Below, piece after piece: positions 10,801 to 17,107 of a DNA stretch of 64,000 nt. Source of the DNA: Calditrichia bacterium (GTDB lineage Bacteria > Calditrichota > Calditrichia > Calditrichales > J004); the NCBI GenBank assembly GCA_020635035.1, contig JACKAO010000007.1:260108-324107 (forward strand). Reading direction: 5' to 3'. The position numbers and the translations under genes were made by a program. Every line of letters starts with the position of its first letter. Position 1 is the first letter of the stretch. The notes under the pieces are model-generated. The model searched no databases, was not told the origin of the DNA, and worked only from the letters and a program-made list of their open reading frames with translations.

Positions 10801-13124
10801 AAGACCCCAACATTATCAGGGAATACCAGGCAGTTACTGCTGCCTGTATGCTGGTCAGTGCAAAAAAATTCACAGATGTTGATGGTTTTGATGAACTCTT
10901 CTGGAATGGTTATGAAGATGTTGACTTATGTTTTAAACTGCGTCAACAGGGTTATAAAATAATATATCAGCCGGCTTCAGAAGTGATACATCATGAATCC
11001 AAGAGCGGACCTGAAAGATTTTCTAAAGTCGCTGAGAATATCCACAGATTGCATCAGAAATGGCTGGCGGAAGTATCGGTTGATTTTATTCTTAAACCAG
11101 ATGGCACGGTTAAAGAAGGTGAAATAATTAATATTCGTGCATATGGTAAAAACAAACCTGTTGCCAATGAACACGAGAATCAACAGGACCACGCATCAAT
11201 AATTATGCTTACATGTAATGCCAGGGAAATGACACAAAAGTGTGTTAATTCAATTCTTAAAAACACCCGTTTTCCATACGAGATAATCTTTGTTGATAAT
11301 GGATCTAAGGATGGAACTGTTAAATACCTGGAAAAAATCATAGCAGAAAACAAGCATTTTAAACTGATAAAAAATAAATCGAATCGCGGATTTTCGGCAG
11401 GAAATAACCAGGGCGTGGAACAAGCTTCCGGTAAGTATATTGTTTTACTAAATAATGATGTTCTGGTGGCGGAAGGCTGGTTGGAAGATCTGGTCAACTC
11501 TTTTGAAAAAGATCAAAAGATAGGCATGGTTGGTGTTCTCACTAACAAAGCCAGTGGGCTGCAGATGCTGCAGGGATTATCGTATAAAGATGATGCCGGA
11601 TTTGAAGAGTTTGCAGGGGAGTGGCGCAAAAAATACCACGGACATATAACCCCGCGCCGCAGACTTGCCGGACTGGCAATGCTGACTAGTAAGTCGCTCT
11701 ATGAGTCAATCGGTGGTTTTGACGAATCGTATGGCCTTGGTAATTTTGAAGACGATGATATCAGCCTTAAAGTCCGACAGGCGGGCTATGCTTTGATGGT
11801 TCATGAAGGTACATTTATCCACCATTATGGCCACAGTTCATTCAAGGCGAATAATATAGACTTGCTGGAATCTCTGAAAGAAAATGAAAAAATCTTCCGG
11901 AAAAAATGGCCGCAGGTGGATTATGATGAGCTACTGGAGTTAAAAAATCCATTGCATGAAATACATCCGGAACAAATTAAAGAAGCCGAGCTTCTTATTG
12001 AGCAGAATAAATTCACAGAAGCAGAAGCAATTTTCACTGATATACTTCAATTAAATCCTGTTTCAGGAGAAGCGTTATTAGGAATCGCACTCACGCTTAA
12101 TCTGCAGGGACGTTTTGATGAAGCCGATGGATTTTTGCACAAAGCAAACAATCACCATCCTGAGAATATTATTGTTCTCAATCAGCTTGGTATTTCAGCA
12201 TTCCGGAAAAGTGATTTCAGTCTGGCAGAAAATTATTTTGCCAGAGTTATAATGCTCAACCCGGAATATGTTGATGCCCAGCGTAATTATGGCCGGGCGC
12301 TAATAGAAAAAGGTGATTATGAAAACGGTGTAACTGCTTTTCTGAAAATTTTGGCAAAGTCACCGGATGATATTGTTTCACTAAACTACCTGGCAGAATT
12401 GTTCATAGAAATCGAAAAATATGATAATGCACGCCAATTATTGGAAAAAGCTCAAAAAACGGATCCTTTTAACGACAATACTAATGCCTTGCTTGAACAG
12501 GTAAATAGTATTTTAAATGGTACTCAAAATCCGATCATAAAGGACGACGATTTAAATATGGAAAATTCATTGTATTTAAGGGCTATGGAACTTTTAAATG
12601 ATTTTAAACCATCCGAAGCCGAAGCTCTCTTCAGACAAAGTTATGATATTGAAAAGAATCCCGATGCCCTTTTTGGAATTGCACTTTGTGCCGTTCAAAA
12701 AGAACAAACTATTAAAGCTATTGGTGAATTAAATAAATTATTGCAGCTTTACCCTGATTATGCCCCTGCTTACAACCAGCTTGGATTGGTCTATTTTAAG
12801 AACGAAGAAATAGAAAATGCCAAAGGTTTCTTTATAAAAGCTATTGAAAAAGATCGCAATCTTGTGAGTGCCCAGCGCAATTATGGCTTATGTCTAATTG
12901 AACTTGAAGATTATCAAAATGGAATTGCAGTTTTCGATAAGATTCTGACTAAAAATCCACAGGATACAGAAACGCTGCTTATACTTGCCGGATTTTATTG
13001 TGAAGTGGAAAAATGGGCCGAAGCAGAAACTATTACCGACAAAATTCTCACTATTGAGCCTGAAAATGAAGATGCATTAAGATTAGGTGAGTTAATTCGT
13101 GAGAATGCGTCCTTTCAGGAATAA
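1884..13124 (+). CDS. Giant multidomain glycosyltransferase/methyltransferase/pyruvyltransferase-like protein with C-terminal TPRs
   Basis: This 3746-residue protein strings together enzymes normally encoded separately. In order: polysaccharide pyruvyltransferase-like (about 1-345; TRLHSSLFANGFG); methyltransferase (358-525; LNLGCG); FkbM methyltransferase (548-775; FDVGANIGKY, LDVEGAE near 692); a glycosyltransferase-like domain (783-1075; LDVDEFW); GT9 heptosyltransferase-like (1103-1437); ParB-like segment (about 1573-1683; LDGARRISA); methyltransferase (1711-1883; MDFGCNIGQAS); GT2 (1920-2136); GT2 (2178-2373; DNDIVI); GT4 (2463-2803); GT2 (2817-3063; NNDTE); GT2 (3103-3343; NNDVL); TPRs (3363-3746). 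There is no signal peptide or clear membrane segment, so it is probably cytoplasmic, building a complex glycan. The next gene starts 2 bases after its stop. The substrate cannot be read from sequence; flagellin or a surface polymer is inferred from context. Domain edges are approximate. Confidence 0.85.
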   Translation: MTKTKNIIISGTNFWNPGDDFVRDGIITILNEMFQGYILNFHFYNFNADFFPYTKFSGISNTVQAGDLDLYKNHIDYIVIAGLSAGVEIKDLYNWIIKNDLQDRVFMIGAGYENDYVDKYISQEPEATIFRNAKVITGRTFKRPKFIDQNNLQYNYINCPAILSVPEVKSIPANKKIEKIGFSIQLPKGIGILNQLCSPENYNLTLSILQSLMKNYQVEVVAHHKTEYFYFLEMFKNVNIPVIYSSYYQDLHKIYPRYDLVITTRLHSSLFANGFGIPGIIINDTDRHTHCLQGFPHSVWVNSMEKFEKEFSRILNKDLQKISNEAHNFKTNLKNKYIDILSVPFGVKKIQHSQHRQPGKLNLGCGFDYREGYINVDGNAKLPKVDLVLDIKPGALKKVFSENSLTEIVAKDFVEHHFHWEARELLEEFHTILDVNGKINITLPNIEMILQDTEKPIHEKLLWLYGGQDIGTPTDSDEQKAMRRKYSTYYCHKFGWTKDTIKKELTSIGYTDIVISDQGWNMNVVAAKATTSSADVSGKEKNTSEIEFFNSEKKEQLLVIDNVAEGMTVFDVGANIGKYTKLFSHIVGTKGKVYAFEPSAFAYKKLSELHDTQNLSNTEIINKAVYSENTSITLNEFPEEFCSWNSIGKPVMKKPQTTDEYVPIENSVEVEAITLDSFCKDKDITSIDYLKLDVEGAEIHALKGAGNLLRNKAIKYLQFEVSKQMLEGMNTTAKAVFDFLDKYGYTCYKITEDGEIGGKVSDSDEFYENYIAIPFKKQVKDLPVHFFTIVLNGQPFIENQIQIMQELPFKWHWHIMEGVAELKHDTSWSLSNGAKITERMHQNGLSTDGTSAFLDKIAKDYADQVTVYRKDKGSFWDGKLEMVNAPLSNIKEESLLWQLDVDEFWYPWQISRVREMFADQPDKNAAYFFCHFFVGENLITGTKNTYGNNTGYEWLRVWRFHPGNYFSSHEPPRLMHESETGQIFDKASRNIFRHDEMEENGLVFEHYAYFLEKQLRFKEDYYGYADAVKHWKNLQQEKQFPVFLKNYFPWVKDEAKVIPADYKGLQSMLKKQKDRWILDKKKLKNTKQEIHPLSYLNSRDNKRILWIRGDSIGDAVLSIDAITILKKRYKNVTVTVVCQNHIKEIYEEHPAVDEIVGFDRQKLLNDNTYQMQVVNELRKHKAFLAVNAVFSRDLVSDFLTLNSEAVFTLGFEGDNCNLDENLRKQHNILYSFLVPVSNSNLNELERNAALLSFITNNEETIKPRIFFNKEDEKFASDFFEDNQLDPQKVIVLFAGAQHDIKDYEKFGAVLNEICKKNDYSVLALGGSKEYNLNQKNLDAIENKSYNLCGNTTLRQASALVSRCLLAVGTDTSIGHIAAALNIPQVIVLGGGHYGRFMPIHSSTTVVSQPLDCYGCNWRCKFESAKCIKDISVILLRQAIENVLTQKSDKPTIYISNEKDKTYLEKYINQDTAQVRVIEIPAEKEIATKSSAAARLDLSQYYQPIAGDTEKFIAVNPQKSAGNVCSSFQTLKDYDVRDFGIGLDAILQIMGHVVINKFKQQWNGKSDFWLKTIVLPVKCQLRSAQDNSLFSEKRPSLPEDIHPQFIESDERRHDVLEYAKQLKNGKDLGMPLYMSGQVLNELMSKPVAEKNAIYMLDGARRISASALAHKDGINILLILHENEYKDLLPEEKLRQLSQKMNSLSWFKNYQSISLIGLHGERSTSRFSLFDVNVLKDQTVMDFGCNIGQASLKAIQAGAKKVIGVEGMADTFNLANDIKEIVGFSNLNYLNVDFNDQNFDATIDQTFPEKTDYSFFFSVYRTKELTQRERLFQYIIDKTTKGIFFEGHADPKIDSLEYYDWLFNSFGLKHQFLGYSEGNIRPLFFIPLQNISTNQTKDTDYTAPSLNISNELIATPASEHKYMVSAIVSTYNSEKFIEGKINDLLSQTIADKLEIIIIDSNSQQNEKSIIEKYQQKFNNIKYLRTENRETVYQAWNRGIKMASGKYLTNSNTDDRLRSDALQVMVDYLEAHPEEALVYADFYITGYDNQTFEKHIRTGYSIKPDFNPDIMLHGCHMGPQPVWRKSVHEKIGLFNEALKAAGDYEMWCRMVASGYKLKHLQEFLGLYLHNASGIVNSNQNLANQEAQAVRLHYKNALPEPAQDLPTGFYYQQPVQAAKYVNICMVTYNRLEFTQEALHSIMVYTRFPYVITVVDNASTDGTREFLNMLKEKGVIKNLILLDENVGVAKASNLAWMQEIGAAYYMKFDNDIVIQKTDWLKNMVDVADNVSDVGMVGYNFEPVSYPVSNLNGFNVRIKKPGNLGGACVLIPKSTEKLLGYWCEEYGLYSEEDADYGYRIELSALLNVYMEDENIGLHLPAGKAARIDQDDNYIAKDGLEEEVHKEYRQWKDEQRNFVVDGGLREKNFKAYREKTKPTFMPPSYYNKYNKKYSNADKQNQLGIITGPPKIGFLSIDKHNLACPYLRLLTPLKALDNKGLIEYVSLDLDSEMEITVKKLCSVDILIIQRNVPGLLPYEKLDGLLSTQLVKPKIVFEFDDAFGHVYKSHIAYDFYQQMIPTFKKYIENADLITVSTEKLKKYYAEDKNCIVLPNTLDEGLWHFRDKAKSKNDKIKILFSGTITHESDLKVIKEPLKRILKEYKNEVELYFWGDGIPEFTKHRNVKLLSQFNPDYIGYAKYLQQLDMDFAIVPLVDNAFNNAKSNIKWLEYSACEIPGIFSNVGEYNLHIKDKETGLLVKNTVNEWYRAIKWMIQNPEKRINIAKTAKAQVKENYIVQRNAEKWIEAYKTILNPGDSEAVEKQEKPAVSIIIPVFNKIEYTKKCIETILKNTNEGFEVLVVDNGSNDGTEEYFAEITKSENRIRYIKNPENLGFAAANNIAALKAKGEYLVFLNNDTEVQTGWLENMLKVAQNDEKVGAVGCKLLYPDLSIQHAGVVIVDNQIQNDPLQAQNIFVGEKRDAKDPNIIREYQAVTAACMLVSAKKFTDVDGFDELFWNGYEDVDLCFKLRQQGYKIIYQPASEVIHHESKSGPERFSKVAENIHRLHQKWLAEVSVDFILKPDGTVKEGEIINIRAYGKNKPVANEHENQQDHASIIMLTCNAREMTQKCVNSILKNTRFPYEIIFVDNGSKDGTVKYLEKIIAENKHFKLIKNKSNRGFSAGNNQGVEQASGKYIVLLNNDVLVAEGWLEDLVNSFEKDQKIGMVGVLTNKASGLQMLQGLSYKDDAGFEEFAGEWRKKYHGHITPRRRLAGLAMLTSKSLYESIGGFDESYGLGNFEDDDISLKVRQAGYALMVHEGTFIHHYGHSSFKANNIDLLESLKENEKIFRKKWPQVDYDELLELKNPLHEIHPEQIKEAELLIEQNKFTEAEAIFTDILQLNPVSGEALLGIALTLNLQGRFDEADGFLHKANNHHPENIIVLNQLGISAFRKSDFSLAENYFARVIMLNPEYVDAQRNYGRALIEKGDYENGVTAFLKILAKSPDDIVSLNYLAELFIEIEKYDNARQLLEKAQKTDPFNDNTNALLEQVNSILNGTQNPIIKDDDLNMENSLYLRAMELLNDFKPSEAEALFRQSYDIEKNPDALFGIALCAVQKEQTIKAIGELNKLLQLYPDYAPAYNQLGLVYFKNEEIENAKGFFIKAIEKDRNLVSAQRNYGLCLIELEDYQNGIAVFDKILTKNPQDTETLLILAGFYCEVEKWAEAETITDKILTIEPENEDALRLGELIRENASFQE

Positions 13125-13126
13125 TA

Positions 13127-15313
13127 ATGTCTGAAAAAAAACTAATCTCACTGTGCCTGGTTGTAAAAAATGCCCAGGATTGTCTTTCCGCGTGTCTTTC
13201 ATCAGTAAAAAAGCATGTAGATGAAATCATTATTGTGGACATCGGTTCAACTGATGATACTTTAAAAATTGCTGCGGAACATGGTGCTCAGGTTTTTAAT
13301 TATCACTGGAATAATGATTTCTCACGGGCACGAAATTTTGCGGCACAGCAGGCTTCAGCCAAATGGATACTGAATCTGGATGCTCAGCATGTTCTTGTTG
13401 TTGATAATGGATTTGATCTAAGAAGAACTTTGATAAACTCTGAGAATTATGGCTATATCATACCGGAAGAAATTACTACCGGTAATAAAAACAATTCCAG
13501 ACTCGAACGGGTTCTCCTTTTTAGAAACTACGCGGAGTTTAAATTTAACGGCGTAATTTATGAACAAGTTGATGAATCAATCCTTAGTTATACAGATAAA
13601 AACTGGGTTGTAGAGCCCATTGCTGTATTGCATGACTGTGCTTTGATCAAAACAGCCATTGATGATTTTTCGGAGTCTGAACAGGTAAATGCTGAAATCC
13701 TTGAAAAAGCAATAACAAATGATCCGGATAACTATTATCACTATTTTATGTTGCTTCTTCTTCTGCAAAACCTTAAAAAAACAGAAGAATTTAAAGATAT
13801 TTTGCTTAGAGCGGTTTACAGAATTGAGCAGAATCAACCTGCACTTAACGAGTCTATAGTGGGAATCTGGGGGCTTTTCGGCGATTGGGTAATCGAAGAT
13901 AATAATTCTGATAAACTGGAACAGTTTTATACAAATGCCCGCCTGTTCAGTAAACAGATTCGTTGTAATGATATTCGTCTGGTCTGGCCGTATGTCAAGG
14001 TGTCCATCATTCAGAAAAGATACGATGATGCAATTTCAGATCTGAAAAGATGTATTCAGAATGGCATTGCTCCTAAGCATGTTACCCTTAGTGATAACGA
14101 ACGTATTGCTCCTGTTTACCAGCTTCTTAAACTTATAAATTCTACACAAAGTGCAGAAGATCTGATCAATTTTTTATCCGGGATGGATCATTTTCTTTCT
14201 GGAACAGGTCTCAGTAAAAATGAAGTATTGAAATATATCCGCAGCAACGATCCTGTTCTCTATAATGATCTGATTTTGGAAGAATCGGCTCCGGATGAAT
14301 CAGAACGGCACTCTGCTCAAAATGAAAAACAGCTTTTGTCTCTTTGCATGATTGTTAAAAATGAAGCCGCAAACCTGGAACGTTGTCTGAAAAGTGTTAA
14401 AAGTGTAGTGGATGAAATCATTCTCGTTGATACCGGCTCAACTGATTCCAGTCTCGAAATTGCTGAAAAACACGGAGCAAAGATTCTACATGTTGAGTGG
14501 AAAGATGATTTTTCAGAAGCCCGCAATGCTGCTCTGCAGCAGGCAAAGGGTGACTGGATTTTGCATCTGGATGCTGATGAAGAACTGGCAAATTCATCAA
14601 CAAATATTTTAAGAGACAGTCTTAAAAAATCTAAAGCAGATGCTTTGAATATTGTTTTAAGAAATTATCAGCCTGAAAATGACATGGTAGAATACATGGA
14701 TGAACCGCAAATCAGACTGTTTCGTAATAAACCTGAATACAGATATGTGAACCGTGTTCATGAACAAATTGTTAATTCTATTGCAGGAAATGGTGGCGCT
14801 TTTTCTGAACTGGATATTGTGATTAATCATTATGGATATAGATCAAATAACCAGAAGCGGGCTGAAAGAAATTTGCCTATTTTGAATAAAGAGATAAAGG
14901 AAAATCCGGATAACGGTTATATACTTTTTAAACTTGGTGAGACATACAAAGCTCTCAAACAATGGGATAAAGCTGCGGATTACCTGCTGCAGGCTTTAAA
15001 GAGCACTTCAAAAAATATTAATAATGAAATCAAAGAACTTATTTACCTGCGGCTTGGGCAGATTGAACTTGGACGAAATAATTTTAACGCTGCCCGCGAC
15101 TATGCCCGGGCATCACTCCGGATAAACAGTAAAAGTGCCCTTGCAAAATATATACTGGCAATTTCTTTGATGTATAGTGGTAAAATGGAAGATGCCATCC
15201 GCATTTTTCTGGAGCTTAAGGCAACTCAGAATATCCACAAGCTGGATTTGAGTGAACTGGATAAATTACTGTCCGTAATTGAAGAGAACATAAACCCTGA
15301 GATTTTAAACTAA
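13127..15313 (+). CDS. Double GT2 glycosyltransferase with TPR repeats; first GT2 copy degenerate
   Basis: The 728 residues form two repeats of a GT2 glycosyltransferase followed by helical TPR-like sequence. Both copies begin with an SLC..VKN strand and carry a VD.GSTD nucleotide-binding motif. The second copy has the metal-binding LDADEEL (Asp482, Asp484). The first has LDAQH at the same place (Asp85, Gln87), and its VKNE motif reads VKNA, so it probably lacks normal catalysis. The C-terminal part (about 590-720) reads as TPRs. The gene starts 2 bases after the giant gene and ends 4 bases before another GT2-TPR gene, indicating one operon. GT2-TPR proteins of this kind commonly glycosylate proteins or surface polymers; the acceptor here is unknown. 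Confidence 0.82.
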   Translation: MSEKKLISLCLVVKNAQDCLSACLSSVKKHVDEIIIVDIGSTDDTLKIAAEHGAQVFNYHWNNDFSRARNFAAQQASAKWILNLDAQHVLVVDNGFDLRRTLINSENYGYIIPEEITTGNKNNSRLERVLLFRNYAEFKFNGVIYEQVDESILSYTDKNWVVEPIAVLHDCALIKTAIDDFSESEQVNAEILEKAITNDPDNYYHYFMLLLLLQNLKKTEEFKDILLRAVYRIEQNQPALNESIVGIWGLFGDWVIEDNNSDKLEQFYTNARLFSKQIRCNDIRLVWPYVKVSIIQKRYDDAISDLKRCIQNGIAPKHVTLSDNERIAPVYQLLKLINSTQSAEDLINFLSGMDHFLSGTGLSKNEVLKYIRSNDPVLYNDLILEESAPDESERHSAQNEKQLLSLCMIVKNEAANLERCLKSVKSVVDEIILVDTGSTDSSLEIAEKHGAKILHVEWKDDFSEARNAALQQAKGDWILHLDADEELANSSTNILRDSLKKSKADALNIVLRNYQPENDMVEYMDEPQIRLFRNKPEYRYVNRVHEQIVNSIAGNGGAFSELDIVINHYGYRSNNQKRAERNLPILNKEIKENPDNGYILFKLGETYKALKQWDKAADYLLQALKSTSKNINNEIKELIYLRLGQIELGRNNFNAARDYARASLRINSKSALAKYILAISLMYSGKMEDAIRIFLELKATQNIHKLDLSELDKLLSVIEENINPEILN

Positions 15314-15317
15314 AACC

Positions 15318-16661
15318 ATGAGTAAGGATAATAAATCTCTTAGCGTTTGCATGATTGTTAAAAATGAAGAACGCTATATCAGGGATTGTCTTGAAAGTAT
15401 AAAAGATGTTGCCGATCAGCTCGTAATAATTGATACAGGCTGCACAGATGATACAATCCGGATAGCCGGTGAATATAACGCTGAAGTTCATAGCTTTAAA
15501 TGGATTGATGATTTTTCTGCTGCCCGTAATGCTTCTATAAAATATGCGCGAAATAACTGGATTTTATGGCTTGATGCAGATGAACGTTTAAAACCGGAAT
15601 CCATTCCATTGCTGAAAGAAATTATTTCGAGAAATCAACATCCGGTTATTTACAATGTTCAGATCGAAAATGAAACAAATGACGCTGCGGATGCACAGCT
15701 CTCAACAGCTTATCGTCTTTTTCCTAATAATTATGGAATAGGTTTTAAAAATCGTATTCATGAGCAATTGACTGTATCAAAAAATTTGAAAATCAAATCT
15801 GTTAATTCTCAAATTATACTGAAACATTTAGGTTATGCATTACAAGGCCAGGAGAAGAACAACAAAGATTTGCGTAACCTGTTTTTATTAGAAAAAATGG
15901 TAGGTGAAAATCCGGCTGATGCTTATACTCACTATACCTATGGACAGCAACTTAGCCTTGTTGATAACTATCAAAAGGCGTTAATCCATTTTGAAAAAGC
16001 CTATGCGTTAAAACAGTTTGACAAAGCGCTCAGCGGATCATTGTTAAATGTTTTATCAGAAACATATCTTAAGCTTAATAATCTGGATAAAGCGCTTTAT
16101 TTTGCACGAAAATCTATTCAGAATATTCCAAACCAAACCAGTGCTTATTACATGGTTTACAGGATCTGTGAAAAAAAACAGGAATTCTCTGAAGCTATTG
16201 CAGCCATTGACAGCATTATCAAAAACAATCACAATAAGGATCAAAGAGAAATAGCTACGGATGTTGTGATTGATAATCTGAAACTTGTATACACAAAGGC
16301 AGTTCTTCATGAAAAAAACCAGGACTACAAGAACGCACTACAATGCTGGAAAGAATTATTGACTAAACAACCTGCGAAGGAAGAATTATACAACCAGCCC
16401 ATAGCAATTGCACTTAATCAGGGATTTGTGGAGATTGCTCAGGATTTATTAGAAAAACTGATTGTGCTTAATCCTTCGAGGACAGATGCCCTGGATGCAT
16501 TAGGAACACTCTATATAAAACGTATTGATTTTAAAAACGCCATTCTGGTTTTTGAAAAACTGAACCAAATTATCCCGGATAATCAGCAGGTAATCAGAAA
16601 ATTAGCAGGATTGTATCTGAAAACAGGCAGCGAAGCCCAGGCAGCTGCTTTATTATCCTGA
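15318..16661 (+). CDS. GT2 family glycosyltransferase with C-terminal TPR repeats
   Basis: The 447-residue protein has an N-terminal GT2 domain (about 5-220) with SVCMIVKNEERY, VIIDTGCTDDT and the metal-binding LDADERL, all intact. TPR repeats follow from about residue 225 to the end. It is closely similar in layout to the second half of the preceding gene, so the two probably arose by duplication. The family transfers a sugar from a nucleotide donor, and the TPRs probably bind the acceptor protein. The start lies 4 bases after the upstream stop, which supports co-translation as the last gene of the glycan operon. No terminator is obvious after it. Confidence 0.82.
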   Translation: MSKDNKSLSVCMIVKNEERYIRDCLESIKDVADQLVIIDTGCTDDTIRIAGEYNAEVHSFKWIDDFSAARNASIKYARNNWILWLDADERLKPESIPLLKEIISRNQHPVIYNVQIENETNDAADAQLSTAYRLFPNNYGIGFKNRIHEQLTVSKNLKIKSVNSQIILKHLGYALQGQEKNNKDLRNLFLLEKMVGENPADAYTHYTYGQQLSLVDNYQKALIHFEKAYALKQFDKALSGSLLNVLSETYLKLNNLDKALYFARKSIQNIPNQTSAYYMVYRICEKKQEFSEAIAAIDSIIKNNHNKDQREIATDVVIDNLKLVYTKAVLHEKNQDYKNALQCWKELLTKQPAKEELYNQPIAIALNQGFVEIAQDLLEKLIVLNPSRTDALDALGTLYIKRIDFKNAILVFEKLNQIIPDNQQVIRKLAGLYLKTGSEAQAAALLS

Positions 16662-16764
16662 TTACTTTTATTAAATAACCTGAAATTTTACATTTTCAAA
16701 TATGAGCTTTTCTCTAAATAATATTATTAAGATATTGATTTAAAATAACTTAACAAGATAATTC

Positions 16765-16793
16765 TTGACTTAGCATCTCCTTTATCTTATTAT
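16765..16793 (+). promoter_or_regulatory. Housekeeping-type promoter for the HU genes
   Basis: TTGACT (16765-16770) and TATTAT (16788-16793) are separated by exactly 17 bases, a near-consensus sigma-70 arrangement. Transcription would start near 16800, just before the HU gene, and would drive both HU-family genes. It is the clearest -35/-10 pair I found in the window. Confidence 0.6.
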
Positions 16794-16824
16794 ATTTCAA
16801 AATTTGAAAAACCGGAATGTGCTC

Positions 16825-17103
16825 ATGAATACTTCTGAAGTTATAAAAAATCTTGCTGCAAGACTTGATAAATCCCAGACAGAGATCAAAGAATTACTCC
16901 ATAATACCCTTGAAATATTTCGGAATCATCTGATCAGCCATGATAAATTTACCATTCCCGGTTTTGGTACTTTTGATGTTGCCGAACGGAAGCATAAAAT
17001 TGCATATAATCCCCATTACAAAAAAAAGATGTTGTTTCCTAAAAAAATGGTTGCAGCCTTTAGGCCGGCAAAGGCTTTACAGGAAAATGTAAATCAGGAA
17101 TAA
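16825..17103 (+). CDS. HU/IHF-family nucleoid protein
   Basis: This 92-residue protein is a DNA-bending histone-like protein. The dimerisation helices lie at the N-terminus, and FTIPGFGTFDVAERK is the family's conserved turn and beta-arm base. The arm (about residues 55-75) is rich in Lys but lacks the usual RNP tip, reading NPHYKKKM, so DNA intercalation may be altered. I chose the ATG at 16825 because CGGAA lies 7 bases upstream and the length fits HU (about 90). A TTG at 16804 and a GTG at 16819 are in frame but less likely. The following HU-LysM gene starts 4 bases after its stop, so the two are probably co-transcribed. Confidence 0.85.
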   Translation: MNTSEVIKNLAARLDKSQTEIKELLHNTLEIFRNHLISHDKFTIPGFGTFDVAERKHKIAYNPHYKKKMLFPKKMVAAFRPAKALQENVNQE

Positions 17104-17107
17104 TAAC

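Noticed and set aside
1884..13124. Many open frames on the minus strand inside the giant gene, and a 77-codon frame on the plus strand at 10729
   Set aside because: They lie inside a well-supported coding frame, have low-complexity or composition-driven sequence and no recognisable domains.
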